Source: JBOGOC01 sp050747525
GTDB taxonomy: Bacteria; Acidobacteriota; Polarisedimenticolia; JACPZX01; DASXTC01
DNA length: 64,000 nucleotides
Direction of reading: 5' to 3'
Assembly: GCA_050747525.1 (NCBI GenBank)
Contig: JBOGOC010000062.1
Coordinates: 1 to 64,000 of the forward strand
In this document: positions 24,864-34,237 of the stretch, piece after piece
How positions within the stretch are numbered: position 1 is the stretch's first letter
Layout: each line of letters begins with the position of its first letter
The notes under the pieces: model-generated
Databases searched by the model: none
What the model was told of the DNA's origin: nothing
Seen by the model: only the letters and a program-made list of their open reading frames with translations
Made by a program: the position numbers and the translations under genes

Positions 24864-26473
24864 ACGTACGCCGGGCCCTGGGAGGTCTGGCCAGCCTGGC
24901 CGCCCTGACGGGCGGCCCGCTGAGCGCCGACTGCACCGGCGTCTCGCCCGTGCCGGAGTCGGCCCTCACCACGGTGACCGTGGTGTCGGGCCTGACCGGG
25001 CGGCCGCTCTACGTGACGTCTCCACCCGGAGACCGGGACCGCCTCTTCATCGTCGAGCAGGATGGCCTCATCCGCATCAAGAAGCGGGGCGAGCCGCCGG
25101 GCGTCACCCACATGTTCCTGGACATCACCGCCCGGGTGCAGGCGGACCCCATTCACAACGAGATGGGGCTGCTGGGGCTGGTCTTCGATCCCGAGTATGC
25201 GAGCAACGGCTTCTTCTACGTCGACTACATCGAGGGGCCGATCATTTCTCCGTTCTTCACGGTGGTGGCGCGCTACCGGGTCTCCGCCGATCCGGACGGG
25301 GCGGATCCCAACAGCGAGACGAAGCTGCTGCGCTTCCATCAGCCCGACAGCAACCACAAGGGCGGCCACCTCATGTTCGGCCCTGATGGGTACCTCTACG
25401 TCGCCTCGGGAGACGGCGGAGAGGGCGTCGACCCGCCGGGTGCGTGCGGCAACGGGCAGAACCTGGGCTTGCTCCTGGGCAAGATGCTGCGCCTGGACGT
25501 GCGCGGCATTGCGCCGATGCCGCTCCCCCCCGACTGTGGAGGGGCCGGAGCGGTCTACGGCATTCCCGCGGACAACCCGTTCGCCGACGGCCCCGGCGGC
25601 GTGTGTGACGAGATCTGGGACTACGGGCTGCGCAATCCCTGGCGCAACAGCTTCGACGCGCTCACCGGAGACCTGTACATCGCCGACGTGGGACACGCCT
25701 GCTGGGAGGAGGTCAACTACGAGCCCGCACCCGGGGGCGGGCGCAACTACGGGTGGCGCTCGATGGAGGGGAACCACTGCTTCGATTGGGACGCACCGCT
25801 GAACTGCAATCCGGCGGGCGTGACGTGCGGCTCGAATCCCGCGTGCAACGATCCAGGTCTCACCAGGCCGATCGTGGAGTACTCCCACGCCGCCAACGCC
25901 TGCTCCGTCACGGGCGGCTACGTCTACCGGGGATGCCAGCTGCCGTCGCTCGACGGGACGTATTTCCACGGAGACTTCTGCTGGGGGTCCGTGCGCTCGT
26001 TCAAGGTGATCGGCGGCGTAGCCAACGAGGCGGTGGACCGGACCGACGAGCTGGGAGTGGGCAGCTCTCTCTTCTACAGCCTGGCCAGCTTCGGCGTGGA
26101 CGACGACGGGGAGATCTACATCGTGGACCGCGACGGGTCGGTGCTGCGCATCGTGCCGCCGTTCACGAACCTGGAAGTGAGCGGAGAGAGCGCCGGGGCT
26201 GCGTTCGACCTGGCCCCGGCCGCGTGGTCCTGGGAAGATCTGTCCTACACCACCATGCAGCCGGTGAGCGCCTACCGCGTCTACCGCGGCCTTCCGGGAG
26301 GGACGTTCACATGCGTCTTCACCGGCCCGGCGCCGCAATGGCCGGGCGGAGATCCGTCCGTTCCGGCCCCCGGCACGATGCACGCCTACATCGTGACCGC
26401 GGTCGACCCGTCGGGACAGATGACGCGCAGCGGCCGTCCGCCCCACACGCTGTCGGCGGCGGCGTGCCCGTAG
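24854..26473 (+). CDS. Secreted PQQ-dependent sugar dehydrogenase-like protein, paralog 2
   Basis: The 539-residue paralog has the same layout as the copy just upstream. The only in-frame start that gives a signal peptide (SLDVRRALGGLASLAALTGG, then SA-D) is a TTG at 24854, which overlaps the end of paralog 1 by ten bases. The propeller keeps PPGDRDRLFIVEQDG, SNHKGGHLMFGPDG and GGGRNYGWR, and the C-terminal fibronectin-like domain ends RSGRPPHTLSAAACP like the others. Translation is probably coupled to paralog 1. Its stop codon is followed at once by a pseudogene fragment of dgt. The TTG start is inference. Confidence 0.78.
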   Translation: MSLDVRRALGGLASLAALTGGPLSADCTGVSPVPESALTTVTVVSGLTGRPLYVTSPPGDRDRLFIVEQDGLIRIKKRGEPPGVTHMFLDITARVQADPIHNEMGLLGLVFDPEYASNGFFYVDYIEGPIISPFFTVVARYRVSADPDGADPNSETKLLRFHQPDSNHKGGHLMFGPDGYLYVASGDGGEGVDPPGACGNGQNLGLLLGKMLRLDVRGIAPMPLPPDCGGAGAVYGIPADNPFADGPGGVCDEIWDYGLRNPWRNSFDALTGDLYIADVGHACWEEVNYEPAPGGGRNYGWRSMEGNHCFDWDAPLNCNPAGVTCGSNPACNDPGLTRPIVEYSHAANACSVTGGYVYRGCQLPSLDGTYFHGDFCWGSVRSFKVIGGVANEAVDRTDELGVGSSLFYSLASFGVDDDGEIYIVDRDGSVLRIVPPFTNLEVSGESAGAAFDLAPAAWSWEDLSYTTMQPVSAYRVYRGLPGGTFTCVFTGPAPQWPGGDPSVPAPGTMHAYIVTAVDPSGQMTRSGRPPHTLSAAACP

Positions 26474-26560
26474 GTGTTGGGGCACGACCGGGTGATCTGC
26501 GATGACATCGCCGGCATGACCGAGTACCGGCGCCTGTTCGAGCCGGAGGAGAGAGCCTGA
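26474..26560 (+). pseudogene. Decayed copy of the dgt 3' end
   Basis: These 29 codons (stop included) read VLGHDRVICDDIAGMTEYRR then LFEPEERA. They match the last 34 residues of the intact dGTPase (codons from 23050), with an in-frame loss of six residues (DRYALD) and a few substitutions. The fragment starts directly after the paralog 2 stop and lacks the HD domain, so it is not functional. It is followed, as in the original, by a promoter/leader copy. It marks a duplication whose two copies bracket the first two sugar-dehydrogenase genes. Confidence 0.85.
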
Positions 26561-26580
26561 GGAATTTCTTCTCCGGGACC

Positions 26581-26636
26581 TTGCCCGCCCTTCGGATGGT
26601 GGGTATATAAGGAAGCCCCGCAGAGAGGAGATCTCC
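26581..26636 (+). promoter_or_regulatory. Promoter and leader of the DUF1800 gene (repeat copy 2)
   Basis: TTGCCC (26581-26586) and TATATA (26604-26609) have a 17-base spacer. They are followed by GCCCCGCAGAGAGGAGATCT with an AGAGGAG ribosome site before the GTG at 26637. The block matches the leader at 23185-23240 in order and spacing. Confidence 0.55.
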
Positions 26637-28526
26637 GTGCGGAAGTTGCCTGCCGCCCTCCTCGTGGGCCCCGTGCTGCTCGCCCTGTACACCGCCGCCG
26701 TCGCTCAGACACCGCCCGAAGTGTCGGGACTCGACATGGCGTCGGGATCCACGCTTCTCTGGGATCCCGCGCCGGGCGCGGCCGATTACAACGTCTACCG
26801 CGGACAGCTCTCCTGGCTCGCGGGTGGAGACGGAGCCGCCTGCCACGCGGACGAGCTGGTCTCCACATCCTTCATCACGGCGGCCGACCCGCCCCTTGGG
26901 ACGGGGTACTACTACCTGGTCACCGCCGAGTCGGCGGCGGGTGAAGGGACGGCCGGCACGGGAAGCGGCGGCTCGCCGCGCGTGCTGCGCGGCGGGTGCG
27001 ACGCGATCATGCGCCGCCATGTGGCCAACCGCCTGGGCTACGGCGGCGACGAATGGACGCGCGCGCGCCTGATCGCGCTGGGACCGGCGGGGCATATCGC
27101 CGAGCAGCTCGACCCGGCCACCATCGACGAGTCATCCAACACCGAGCTGGCCACGCGTCTGGGGGCGCTGGGGAGCCTCGACAGCCTGCAGGAGCTGGCG
27201 TCATCGGACATCGTGAGGGCGGTCTATGCCCGGCGCCAGCTCGAGCAGCTGGCGGTGATGTTCTGGGACAACCACTTCAACACCCTTTACCTCGAGAGCT
27301 TCCAGTTCTTCGGCTTCTATCAGGCGCTCTTCCCTGCCAAGCGGGGCCAGGAGGCCGTGAAGTTCCATCACGACATGCTGGAGATCTACCGCGACCTGGC
27401 CTTCAACGGGACCTTCCGCCAGGTCCTCGAGGCCATGACGCTCAGCCCGCCGATGATCCTGTTCCTCAACACGGATCAGAACGTGGCGGCCTCTCCCAAC
27501 GAGAACTTCGCCCGCGAGCTGCTGGAGCTGCACAGCATGGGAGTGGATGGTGGATACACGCAGCAGGATGTCGTCGAGCTGGCACGGGTCTTCACAGGCT
27601 GGAACGTCTGCAAGAAGGACACGGCGGTGGCCGCCGACCCTCTGGCGGCGTGCATCCCGCGAAACACCTACGGGACCGTCTCGGAGCCGCCGGGGCTCTT
27701 CGTGAACAACTTCCGGACGGCCCAGCACGACACCGGCCAGAAGGTTCTTTTCGCGGGAACGCCGCATCAGGCCATCGTCCCTTCGACGGCCGGCAACCCG
27801 TCGGCAGGGGTGAACGACGTGCAGATCGCGCTGGACGCCATCGTGGCGCATCCCTCGACACCGCGCTTCATGGCGCGCAAGCTGCTCCAGAGATTCGTCA
27901 CCGAGAACCCGCCTGCAGCGATGATCGATGCCGTGGTGGCCGAATGGAACGATGCCTCCAATCCCCAGGGAGTGGGCGATCTGCGCGAGGTGCTGCGCGC
28001 GGTTCTCACGAGCCCCGGGTTCCTCGACCCTGACCGGGTCGGCGGCAAGATCAAGACCCCCTTCGAGCAGGTGACCAGCGCGCTGCGCGGTGTTCGCGGG
28101 TTGACCAACGGGCAATCCCAGGTCCAGAGCTACCTGACCCGGATGCAGGAGGTGCTCCACAGCAACCCGGTGCCGACGGGGTATTCGGAGCTTGGGGGAG
28201 ACTGGCTGGACACCAACAATCTTCTCGAGCGCCAGAATTTCGGCTACGACATGGCGACGCGCACGGCCACCACCTTCGGAGCCGATGTCATCGGGCTGCT
28301 CAACGACAACGGAGTGTCCACATCCCCCACGCCCAACAACGCCCCGGCCATCGTGGACTTCCTGGCCTCGGTGCTGTTCGCCGGAGCGCTCACTCCGGCC
28401 GAGCGCCAGGAAGCCATCGACTACCTGAACACGGACGACAGCGGCGTCCCGGCGGCGTACACCAACGCCCGTATCCGCGAGACCGCGGGCTTTCTGCTGG
28501 GCCTGGCCCAGTTCATCGAGCAGTAG
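26637..28526 (+). CDS. Secreted DUF1800 family protein
   Basis: The 629-residue product has a signal peptide (1-23) and a fibronectin-like N-terminal domain (about 28-110, DYNVYRGQLSWLAGG) related in style to the C-termini of the sugar-dehydrogenase paralogs. A DUF1800 domain (about 115-625) follows, with VANRLGYGGDEWTRARL, MFWDNHFNT, the ENFARELLELHSMGVDGGYT block and ARKLLQRFV. DUF1800 proteins are secreted and of unknown biochemical role, and are usually encoded beside a DUF1501 gene, as here (stop to start 8 bases). The GTG start has a good ribosome site. Confidence 0.88.
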   Translation: MRKLPAALLVGPVLLALYTAAVAQTPPEVSGLDMASGSTLLWDPAPGAADYNVYRGQLSWLAGGDGAACHADELVSTSFITAADPPLGTGYYYLVTAESAAGEGTAGTGSGGSPRVLRGGCDAIMRRHVANRLGYGGDEWTRARLIALGPAGHIAEQLDPATIDESSNTELATRLGALGSLDSLQELASSDIVRAVYARRQLEQLAVMFWDNHFNTLYLESFQFFGFYQALFPAKRGQEAVKFHHDMLEIYRDLAFNGTFRQVLEAMTLSPPMILFLNTDQNVAASPNENFARELLELHSMGVDGGYTQQDVVELARVFTGWNVCKKDTAVAADPLAACIPRNTYGTVSEPPGLFVNNFRTAQHDTGQKVLFAGTPHQAIVPSTAGNPSAGVNDVQIALDAIVAHPSTPRFMARKLLQRFVTENPPAAMIDAVVAEWNDASNPQGVGDLREVLRAVLTSPGFLDPDRVGGKIKTPFEQVTSALRGVRGLTNGQSQVQSYLTRMQEVLHSNPVPTGYSELGGDWLDTNNLLERQNFGYDMATRTATTFGADVIGLLNDNGVSTSPTPNNAPAIVDFLASVLFAGALTPAERQEAIDYLNTDDSGVPAAYTNARIRETAGFLLGLAQFIEQ

Positions 28527-28534
28527 GAGTGACC

Positions 28535-29941
28535 ATGCCGAAGCAGGCGTGCGGGTGTCCGAGGCGATCGTTTCTCAGGGGGGCGGGGCTGACGCTGGCG
28601 GGATTCGGTGTCTCTTCGCTGATGCCGGGAGCGTGGATCCAGCACGCGCTGGCGGCAGGCCCGTTCAGCAACCGGCGCCTGATCTTCATCTTCATGCGCG
28701 GCGGCAACGACGGACTCAACGCGGTGATCCCGGCGGGCGATCCGGGTTACAGCACGGCCATCCGGCCGACGCTCTACATCCCCAACAGCAGCTCCCTCGA
28801 TCTCAACGGCTTCGCGCGGCTGCACCCGGCGCTGTCCGATCTCATGGAGGTGTACAACGCCGGAGACCTGGCCGTCGTGCACCGTGTGGGCTTCCCGGAC
28901 AACAGCCGCTCCCACTTCGACGATCAGCGGGTGTGGGAGAACGGCGACCCCGCGCAGGCCAAGTCGTTCGAGGGATGGCTTTACCGGTACATCCAGGAGA
29001 ACGCCCTGTCGGCCGGCGTGAATCTCCCTGCGCTCAGCGTCCAGCCGAACCAGCCGGTTCTGCTGCGCGGGACCGAGCCGTTCGTCAACATCGCCAATCC
29101 GGACACATTTGACTACCTGCCGGCCGAGCCGAAGCGGTCGAAGCTGGCGGGGGCCTGGGACACGCTCTATACGGACCTGACGGGGCTGGAGCCCTTCCGG
29201 CCGCTGCTGTCGCAGACCAGCATCAAGCTGGTGGACACCCTCGATGAGTATCTGTCCTGGGATCAGGCCAACTGGGACCCGAAGGACCCCAACACGGGCT
29301 GGTCGCTCTTTCCCGTGAGCGACGCGACCAACCCGCCCGCGCCGGGAGGAGGACTGCTGTTCGACGCGTCCTCGTATTCGTTCTTCAGGGCGCTCAAGGT
29401 GTGCGCGCTCTCGATGCTGGAGAGCGACGTGGCCGGTCCCAACGGGACCCGTGTCGCCGGAACCGAGCTGCAGGGATTCGACACTCATTCCGCGCAGGGA
29501 GCGCAAACGGGCACCCAGGCCACACTGCTGGCCCGGCTGGCCTACGGGCTGCGCTCCCTGCGCGTGGTGCTTTCCGGGGCGGCCACCGACCCTCGCGCCT
29601 ACCCGGCCGTCTGGAGCGACACCATGGTGGTGACCCTGTCGGAGTTCGGCCGTACCACCCGCGAAAACGGCAGCGTGGGATCGGATCACGCCGCCGCATC
29701 GTGCCTGTTGGCGGCCGGAGGCCAGGTCAACGGCGGCGTGTACAACTGCGATCCGTCCACCTGGCCTCCCGGCGTGATGCTCGCGGACTCGGGGCGCTAC
29801 CTGCTGTACCGCACCGATTTCCGGGCCATCTTCTGGGAGGTCCTGCGGGACCACATGGGAGCCGATCCCGCCACCGTTGAATCGGTGTTCCCGGGCTACA
29901 CGGCCGCCGGTCTGGGGGCTCAGGAACCGGGGATCGTCTGA
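28535..29941 (+). CDS. Tat-exported DUF1501 family protein
   Basis: The 468-residue product opens with a twin-arginine signal (RRSFLRG, residues 10-16, then a hydrophobic run ending HALAAG). The DUF1501 domain contains FIFMRGGNDGLNAVIP, RVGFPDNSRSHFDDQRVWENG, GFDTHSAQG and VTLSEFGRTTRENGSVGSDH. The fold is related to alkaline phosphatase/sulfatase-type enzymes, but the activity is unknown. The ATG at 28535 has TAGGAG five bases upstream; a GTG at 28529 is less likely. Tat export suggests folding, perhaps with a cofactor, before secretion. It forms a pair with the DUF1800 gene. Confidence 0.88.
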   Translation: MPKQACGCPRRSFLRGAGLTLAGFGVSSLMPGAWIQHALAAGPFSNRRLIFIFMRGGNDGLNAVIPAGDPGYSTAIRPTLYIPNSSSLDLNGFARLHPALSDLMEVYNAGDLAVVHRVGFPDNSRSHFDDQRVWENGDPAQAKSFEGWLYRYIQENALSAGVNLPALSVQPNQPVLLRGTEPFVNIANPDTFDYLPAEPKRSKLAGAWDTLYTDLTGLEPFRPLLSQTSIKLVDTLDEYLSWDQANWDPKDPNTGWSLFPVSDATNPPAPGGGLLFDASSYSFFRALKVCALSMLESDVAGPNGTRVAGTELQGFDTHSAQGAQTGTQATLLARLAYGLRSLRVVLSGAATDPRAYPAVWSDTMVVTLSEFGRTTRENGSVGSDHAAASCLLAAGGQVNGGVYNCDPSTWPPGVMLADSGRYLLYRTDFRAIFWEVLRDHMGADPATVESVFPGYTAAGLGAQEPGIV

Positions 29942-29979
29942 CGGAGCGCGACCTGACTCTCCCTGACGCCGGCCGCAGG

Positions 29980-32628
29980 GTGCGGCGATGGGCGCAGACC
30001 GCGGCCGCGATGCTCCTCGCCTGGCCCGCCGCCGTGGGCCCTCCCACGCTCGTGTCGCTGCATCCCGATCGCGCGAGCAGCGATCGCGCCAGCGGGCTCG
30101 GCCTGAGCGGATCGGGGTTCGAGCCCGGCGCAAGGGTATCGCTGCTCGGAGGAGGCCCCTTCCTTGTTTCCAGCCATCTCCTGACGGAAGGGGTGCGTGG
30201 CGTGGAGGCGATGGAGGGAATGGCCTGCGTCGCTTTCTACAGCCATTCCACGAAGCTGGGCGGCATCCAGATCCTGGACGTCGGGTCGCCCGCGGCTCCT
30301 CGTGAGATAGGACGGTTCGAGACGGGTGACAGCGGGATCGGCGTGCGGACACGGGAGGGGCTGGCTTACGTGGCCTTCCTGAACCCGTACACCTTTGTCG
30401 GCGGGATGCACGTGCTGGACGTCAGCGATGCGGCCCATCCGGAGCGGGTGGGAACCTACGAGCCTCTGGTCGACCCCCAGGCGATCGCGCTGCACTGGCC
30501 CTTGGCGTTCATCGCGGACGGCGTGGGGGGCCTGGAGATCCTGGATGTGAGCGATCCGGCGGCTCCGCGCCGGGTGGCAGCGGTCGACACGCCGGGCGCG
30601 GCGCGCGATGTCACCGTGGGGGGCGGCGTGGCGCTCGTGGCCGATGCGGAAGGAGGTCTGCAGATCATCAATGTGCGCGACCCGTCCGCGCCCGCCACGG
30701 TCGGGCACGTGGCGGCGGGCGGGGATGGGTCCGGCACGGTGGCCGGCGTGGCGCTGTCGGGCACGGTGGCCTGGATGACCGATTCGGCGCGCGGGCTCGT
30801 CGGCGTGGACGTCTCCGATCCGTCGGCTCCACGTCTCATCGGGCAGGTCCCTCTGGCCGACCGCGCCGCCGGGCTGACGATCCGGGACGATCTGGCGTAC
30901 GTGGCGGCCGGGACGAGCGGGTTGCAGGTGGTGGACCTGACCGATCCGGCCAGGCCGCGGATTGTGGGAAGCGAGGGGCTTCCCGGCAATTCCGGATACT
31001 TCTCGGGGGTCGCCGTGGATGGGCACCACGCCTACGTGGCCGATCTGATCAATGGTCTGCACGTGATCGATGTGAGCCGCCCCGCGGGTCCGTCCCTTGC
31101 CGCCAGCGTCGACCTGCCGGGCTCTTCGCAGGGGGTCCTGCTCGACGGCACCCTGGCCTGGATCGCGGCGGGCGCAGAGGGAGTGATTCTGCTGGATCTT
31201 TCCTCCGGGCCGCCTCACGTGCCGCGCGCCGCGTTGCGGCTGGCCGGTCCGGCCATGGCCCTGGCCCGTGAGGGTGAGCGCCTCCTGGTGGCGGCGGGCC
31301 AGGCGGGTCTCGTCGAGATCGACGTGAGCGATCCCGATCACCCGGTGCAGGCAGGAGCTGTGGACACCCCGGGGGAGGCGCTCGACCTGCGCGTGCAGGA
31401 CGCCCGTGCCTTCGTGGCCGACGGTGCGCGAGGGCTGCATATCGTGGACGTATCCATGGCAGGGGCGGCGCAGCTGATCGGCTCGTTCGACACGGCCGGC
31501 TCGGCGCGCGGCGTTCTGGTCTCCGGCTCCACCGCCTGGGTGTCGGACGATTTCCGCGGAGTGCAGATCCTCGACGTGAGCCAGCCGTCCGCTCCCGTCA
31601 GGCTCGCCACGTTCGACACGCCGGGGCGGGCCGTGGACGCCGCCCTGTCGGAAGACGGCGCGACGCTGTTCGTGGCGGACCTCAACCGCGGAGTCCAGGT
31701 CCTGGATGTCGCCGATCCCATTCATCCCAGGCTGCGCTCGGCCATCGCTACCATGGGGGCCGCGGCGGGGGTGACGGTCGCCGGGGGGCGCCTCTACGTG
31801 GGAGACCAGTTCGCCGGAGTCCAGGAGGTCGATGTGACCGATCCCGGCGCCCCGCGGCTGACCGGACGGTACGACACGCCCGGCTCTGCCGCCCGCCTGA
31901 CCGGCTGGGGCGATCTCCTGATGGTGGCCGACACCACGGGGATCCGGGCGATCCTCCCTTCGCCTCCCGTTCCACCGCCGTTCATTCTCGAGGGGAGCCT
32001 TCTCGAGGTGGAGGTGCCGGCCGGCTTCGCGCCCGGAGTCTACGACGTGCGCGTGGCCAATCCGGGCGAGCAGGCTGCGGCGCTGCCCAGCGCGCTCACC
32101 GTCTGCGGCGCCCCGACGCTGGGATCCCGGTTGATCCCCGCAGGCTCGCCGAAGAATGGTCATGCGGCCGCGCCCTGGCTCGTGGAGGTGGACGCTCCCA
32201 TTCCCTCGCGGGCCACGGCCACGTCGGTGCTCCGGCTTCCTTTCGATCCACAGGGAGCGCACGTCGAGGTGGAGCGGACCTCGGGGCACGAGACCGTGGT
32301 GATGACGCGAAGCCCCGGCGGCCAGATGACGGTATATCTCAAGGGATCGGATCCCGCGCTGCTGGCCCAGCGGTGGGAGGAGATCGTGGCCGCAGGCGGT
32401 TTCTTGCTGACCCGTCATGACGAGGCGACCTTCGGGCCCGTGGACCTGCAGCTTCTTCCCGGAGGCCCAGGTTTGCGTTACCGGTACGAGATGGACGACG
32501 GCTCCTTGCGCTCAGCCAGGGGACAGGGACGCGGCACCGACCACATCATCCAGACTACCGTGCTGAACACGGATGGTTGTGCCGCCTCGAGCAGCGCCAG
32601 CCTTGTGGGTGTCACCGGAGAAAAATAA
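29980..32628 (+). CDS. Secreted LVIVD-repeat beta-propeller protein with split IPT/TIG domain
   Basis: The 882-residue product has a signal peptide (about 1-22) and the first part of an IPT/TIG Ig-like domain (PTLVSLHPDRASS...LSGSGFEPGARVSLLGGGPF, about 24-63). Then come 13-14 LVIVD repeats of about 42 residues (units such as GGLEILDVSDPAAPRRV), and after them what looks like the rest of the IPT domain (about 670-710, VPAGFAPGVYDVRVANPGEQ). A C-terminal beta-rich tail of about 170 residues closes the protein. It probably binds proteins or glycans at the cell surface. The GTG start is tentative because its ribosome site is poor. The stop overlaps the next start as TAATG. Confidence 0.75.
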   Translation: MRRWAQTAAAMLLAWPAAVGPPTLVSLHPDRASSDRASGLGLSGSGFEPGARVSLLGGGPFLVSSHLLTEGVRGVEAMEGMACVAFYSHSTKLGGIQILDVGSPAAPREIGRFETGDSGIGVRTREGLAYVAFLNPYTFVGGMHVLDVSDAAHPERVGTYEPLVDPQAIALHWPLAFIADGVGGLEILDVSDPAAPRRVAAVDTPGAARDVTVGGGVALVADAEGGLQIINVRDPSAPATVGHVAAGGDGSGTVAGVALSGTVAWMTDSARGLVGVDVSDPSAPRLIGQVPLADRAAGLTIRDDLAYVAAGTSGLQVVDLTDPARPRIVGSEGLPGNSGYFSGVAVDGHHAYVADLINGLHVIDVSRPAGPSLAASVDLPGSSQGVLLDGTLAWIAAGAEGVILLDLSSGPPHVPRAALRLAGPAMALAREGERLLVAAGQAGLVEIDVSDPDHPVQAGAVDTPGEALDLRVQDARAFVADGARGLHIVDVSMAGAAQLIGSFDTAGSARGVLVSGSTAWVSDDFRGVQILDVSQPSAPVRLATFDTPGRAVDAALSEDGATLFVADLNRGVQVLDVADPIHPRLRSAIATMGAAAGVTVAGGRLYVGDQFAGVQEVDVTDPGAPRLTGRYDTPGSAARLTGWGDLLMVADTTGIRAILPSPPVPPPFILEGSLLEVEVPAGFAPGVYDVRVANPGEQAAALPSALTVCGAPTLGSRLIPAGSPKNGHAAAPWLVEVDAPIPSRATATSVLRLPFDPQGAHVEVERTSGHETVVMTRSPGGQMTVYLKGSDPALLAQRWEEIVAAGGFLLTRHDEATFGPVDLQLLPGGPGLRYRYEMDDGSLRSARGQGRGTDHIIQTTVLNTDGCAASSSASLVGVTGEK

Positions 32629-34232
32629 TGACAAAGCTCGTGAGCCGTGTGATGTGCCTTGCGTTGGTCGTGTCCGGGCCCTCCTTCGCCGACTGCACCG
32701 GCGTCTCGCCAGTGCCGGAGGCGGCCATCTCCACGGTGACCGTCGTCACCGGCCTGACCGGACGGCCGCTCTTCGTGACGTCGCCGCCGGGGGATCGCGA
32801 CCGGCTGTTCATCCTCGAGCAGAGCGGCTTCATCCGGATCAAGAAGCGGGGTGAGCCGGTGGGCATGACCCACCTGTTTCTGGATCTGAGCGGCATCGTG
32901 CAGGCGGCCCCCTCGCTCGGCGAGATGGGGCTGCTGGGCCTGGCCTTCGATCCCGGCTACGCGAGCAACGGTTTCTTCTACGTCAACTACACGGAAGGTC
33001 CCCTGGGCAGCCCCTGGTTCACGGTTGTGGCGCGCTACAGCGTGTCGGCCGACCCCGACGTAGCCGACCCCGGCAGCGAGACGAGACTGCTGCGGTTCTC
33101 TCAGCCCCAGTCCAATCACAACGGAGGCCAGCTCACGTTCGGGCCCGACGGTTATCTCTACATCTTCACCGGAGACGGCGGATCGGGTGGTGACCCCCAC
33201 GGCGTGTGCGGCAATGGGCAGAACAACGGCACGCTCCTGGGAAAGCTGCTTCGCGTCGACGTGCGGGGTACTGCGCCGATGCCGCTCGCGCCCGACTGCG
33301 GAGGCGGTTCCGCAGTGTACGACGTCCCCACCGACAATCCCTTCGCCGATGGGCCTGGGGGAGCGTGCGACGAGATCTGGGACACCGGCCTGCGCAATCC
33401 ATGGCGCTCCAGCTTCGATGCGCTCACGGGCGATCTCTACCTGGCCGACGTGGGGCAGAACTGCTGGGAGGAGATCAACTACGTGGCGGCCCCGGGCGGG
33501 GGACGCAACTACGGGTGGCGCGTGATGGAAGGGACCCACTGCTTCAATCCCGCGACCCCGAGCGTGTGCAATCCCGCAGGAGTGGCGTGCGGCTCGTCTC
33601 CGTTGTGCAACGCCCCCTCCCTCACCATCCCGGTCGTGGAGTTCTCCCATGGTGTCGGGTGCTCGGTCACCGGCGGCTACGTGTACCGTGGCTGCCAGCT
33701 TCCGGCGCTCTCGGGGACGTATTTCTACGGCGATTTCTGCGGCGGCTTCGTGAACTCGTTGAAGATGGTCGGCGGCGTGGTCACCGAAGCGGCGCCCCGG
33801 ACGGCCGAGCTGGGCGTGGGAACGTCCCTGCGCAACGGTCTCACCAGCTTCGGCGTGGATGACGACGGGGAGATCTACATCGTAGACCGGGACGGCGTGG
33901 TGCTGCGCATCGTGCCGCCCTTCACCAACCTCGAGGTGAGCGGGGAGGGCGCGGGGAGCCAGTTCGTCTTGGGGCCCCTTGCGTGGTCCTGGGAAGATCT
34001 GGCCCACACCACCATGCACCCGGTCAACTCGTACCTCGTCTACCGCGGCCAGCCCGGCGGCACTTTCACCTGCGTGTTCGCGGGGCCAGGCCCGCTGTGG
34101 CCGGGGGGTGACCCGTCGGTCCCCGCGCCCGGCACGTTCCACGCCTACATCGTGACCGCGGTCAACCCGGGGGGACAGATGACGCGCAGCGGCCGCCCGC
34201 CCCACACGCTGTCGGCGGCGGCGTGTCCGTAG
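32628..34232 (+). CDS. Secreted PQQ-dependent sugar dehydrogenase-like protein, paralog 3
   Basis: The 534-residue paralog has a signal peptide (MTKLVSRVMCLALVVSGPSF, then A-D), a propeller with PPGDRDRLFILEQSG, SNHNGGQLTFGPDG and GGGRNYGWR, and the same C-terminal fibronectin-like domain. The putative catalytic His of the NHNGG segment is kept; the second His of that block is Gln here. The start overlaps the LVIVD gene stop by one base, with GGAG upstream, so this copy is co-transcribed with the LVIVD gene. Confidence 0.82.
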   Translation: MTKLVSRVMCLALVVSGPSFADCTGVSPVPEAAISTVTVVTGLTGRPLFVTSPPGDRDRLFILEQSGFIRIKKRGEPVGMTHLFLDLSGIVQAAPSLGEMGLLGLAFDPGYASNGFFYVNYTEGPLGSPWFTVVARYSVSADPDVADPGSETRLLRFSQPQSNHNGGQLTFGPDGYLYIFTGDGGSGGDPHGVCGNGQNNGTLLGKLLRVDVRGTAPMPLAPDCGGGSAVYDVPTDNPFADGPGGACDEIWDTGLRNPWRSSFDALTGDLYLADVGQNCWEEINYVAAPGGGRNYGWRVMEGTHCFNPATPSVCNPAGVACGSSPLCNAPSLTIPVVEFSHGVGCSVTGGYVYRGCQLPALSGTYFYGDFCGGFVNSLKMVGGVVTEAAPRTAELGVGTSLRNGLTSFGVDDDGEIYIVDRDGVVLRIVPPFTNLEVSGEGAGSQFVLGPLAWSWEDLAHTTMHPVNSYLVYRGQPGGTFTCVFAGPGPLWPGGDPSVPAPGTFHAYIVTAVNPGGQMTRSGRPPHTLSAAACP

Positions 34233-34237
34233 GTATC

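Noticed and set aside
29920..32418. 832-codon minus-strand open frame
   Set aside because: Antisense to the LVIVD gene; its apparent repeats mirror the LVIVD repeats on the plus strand.
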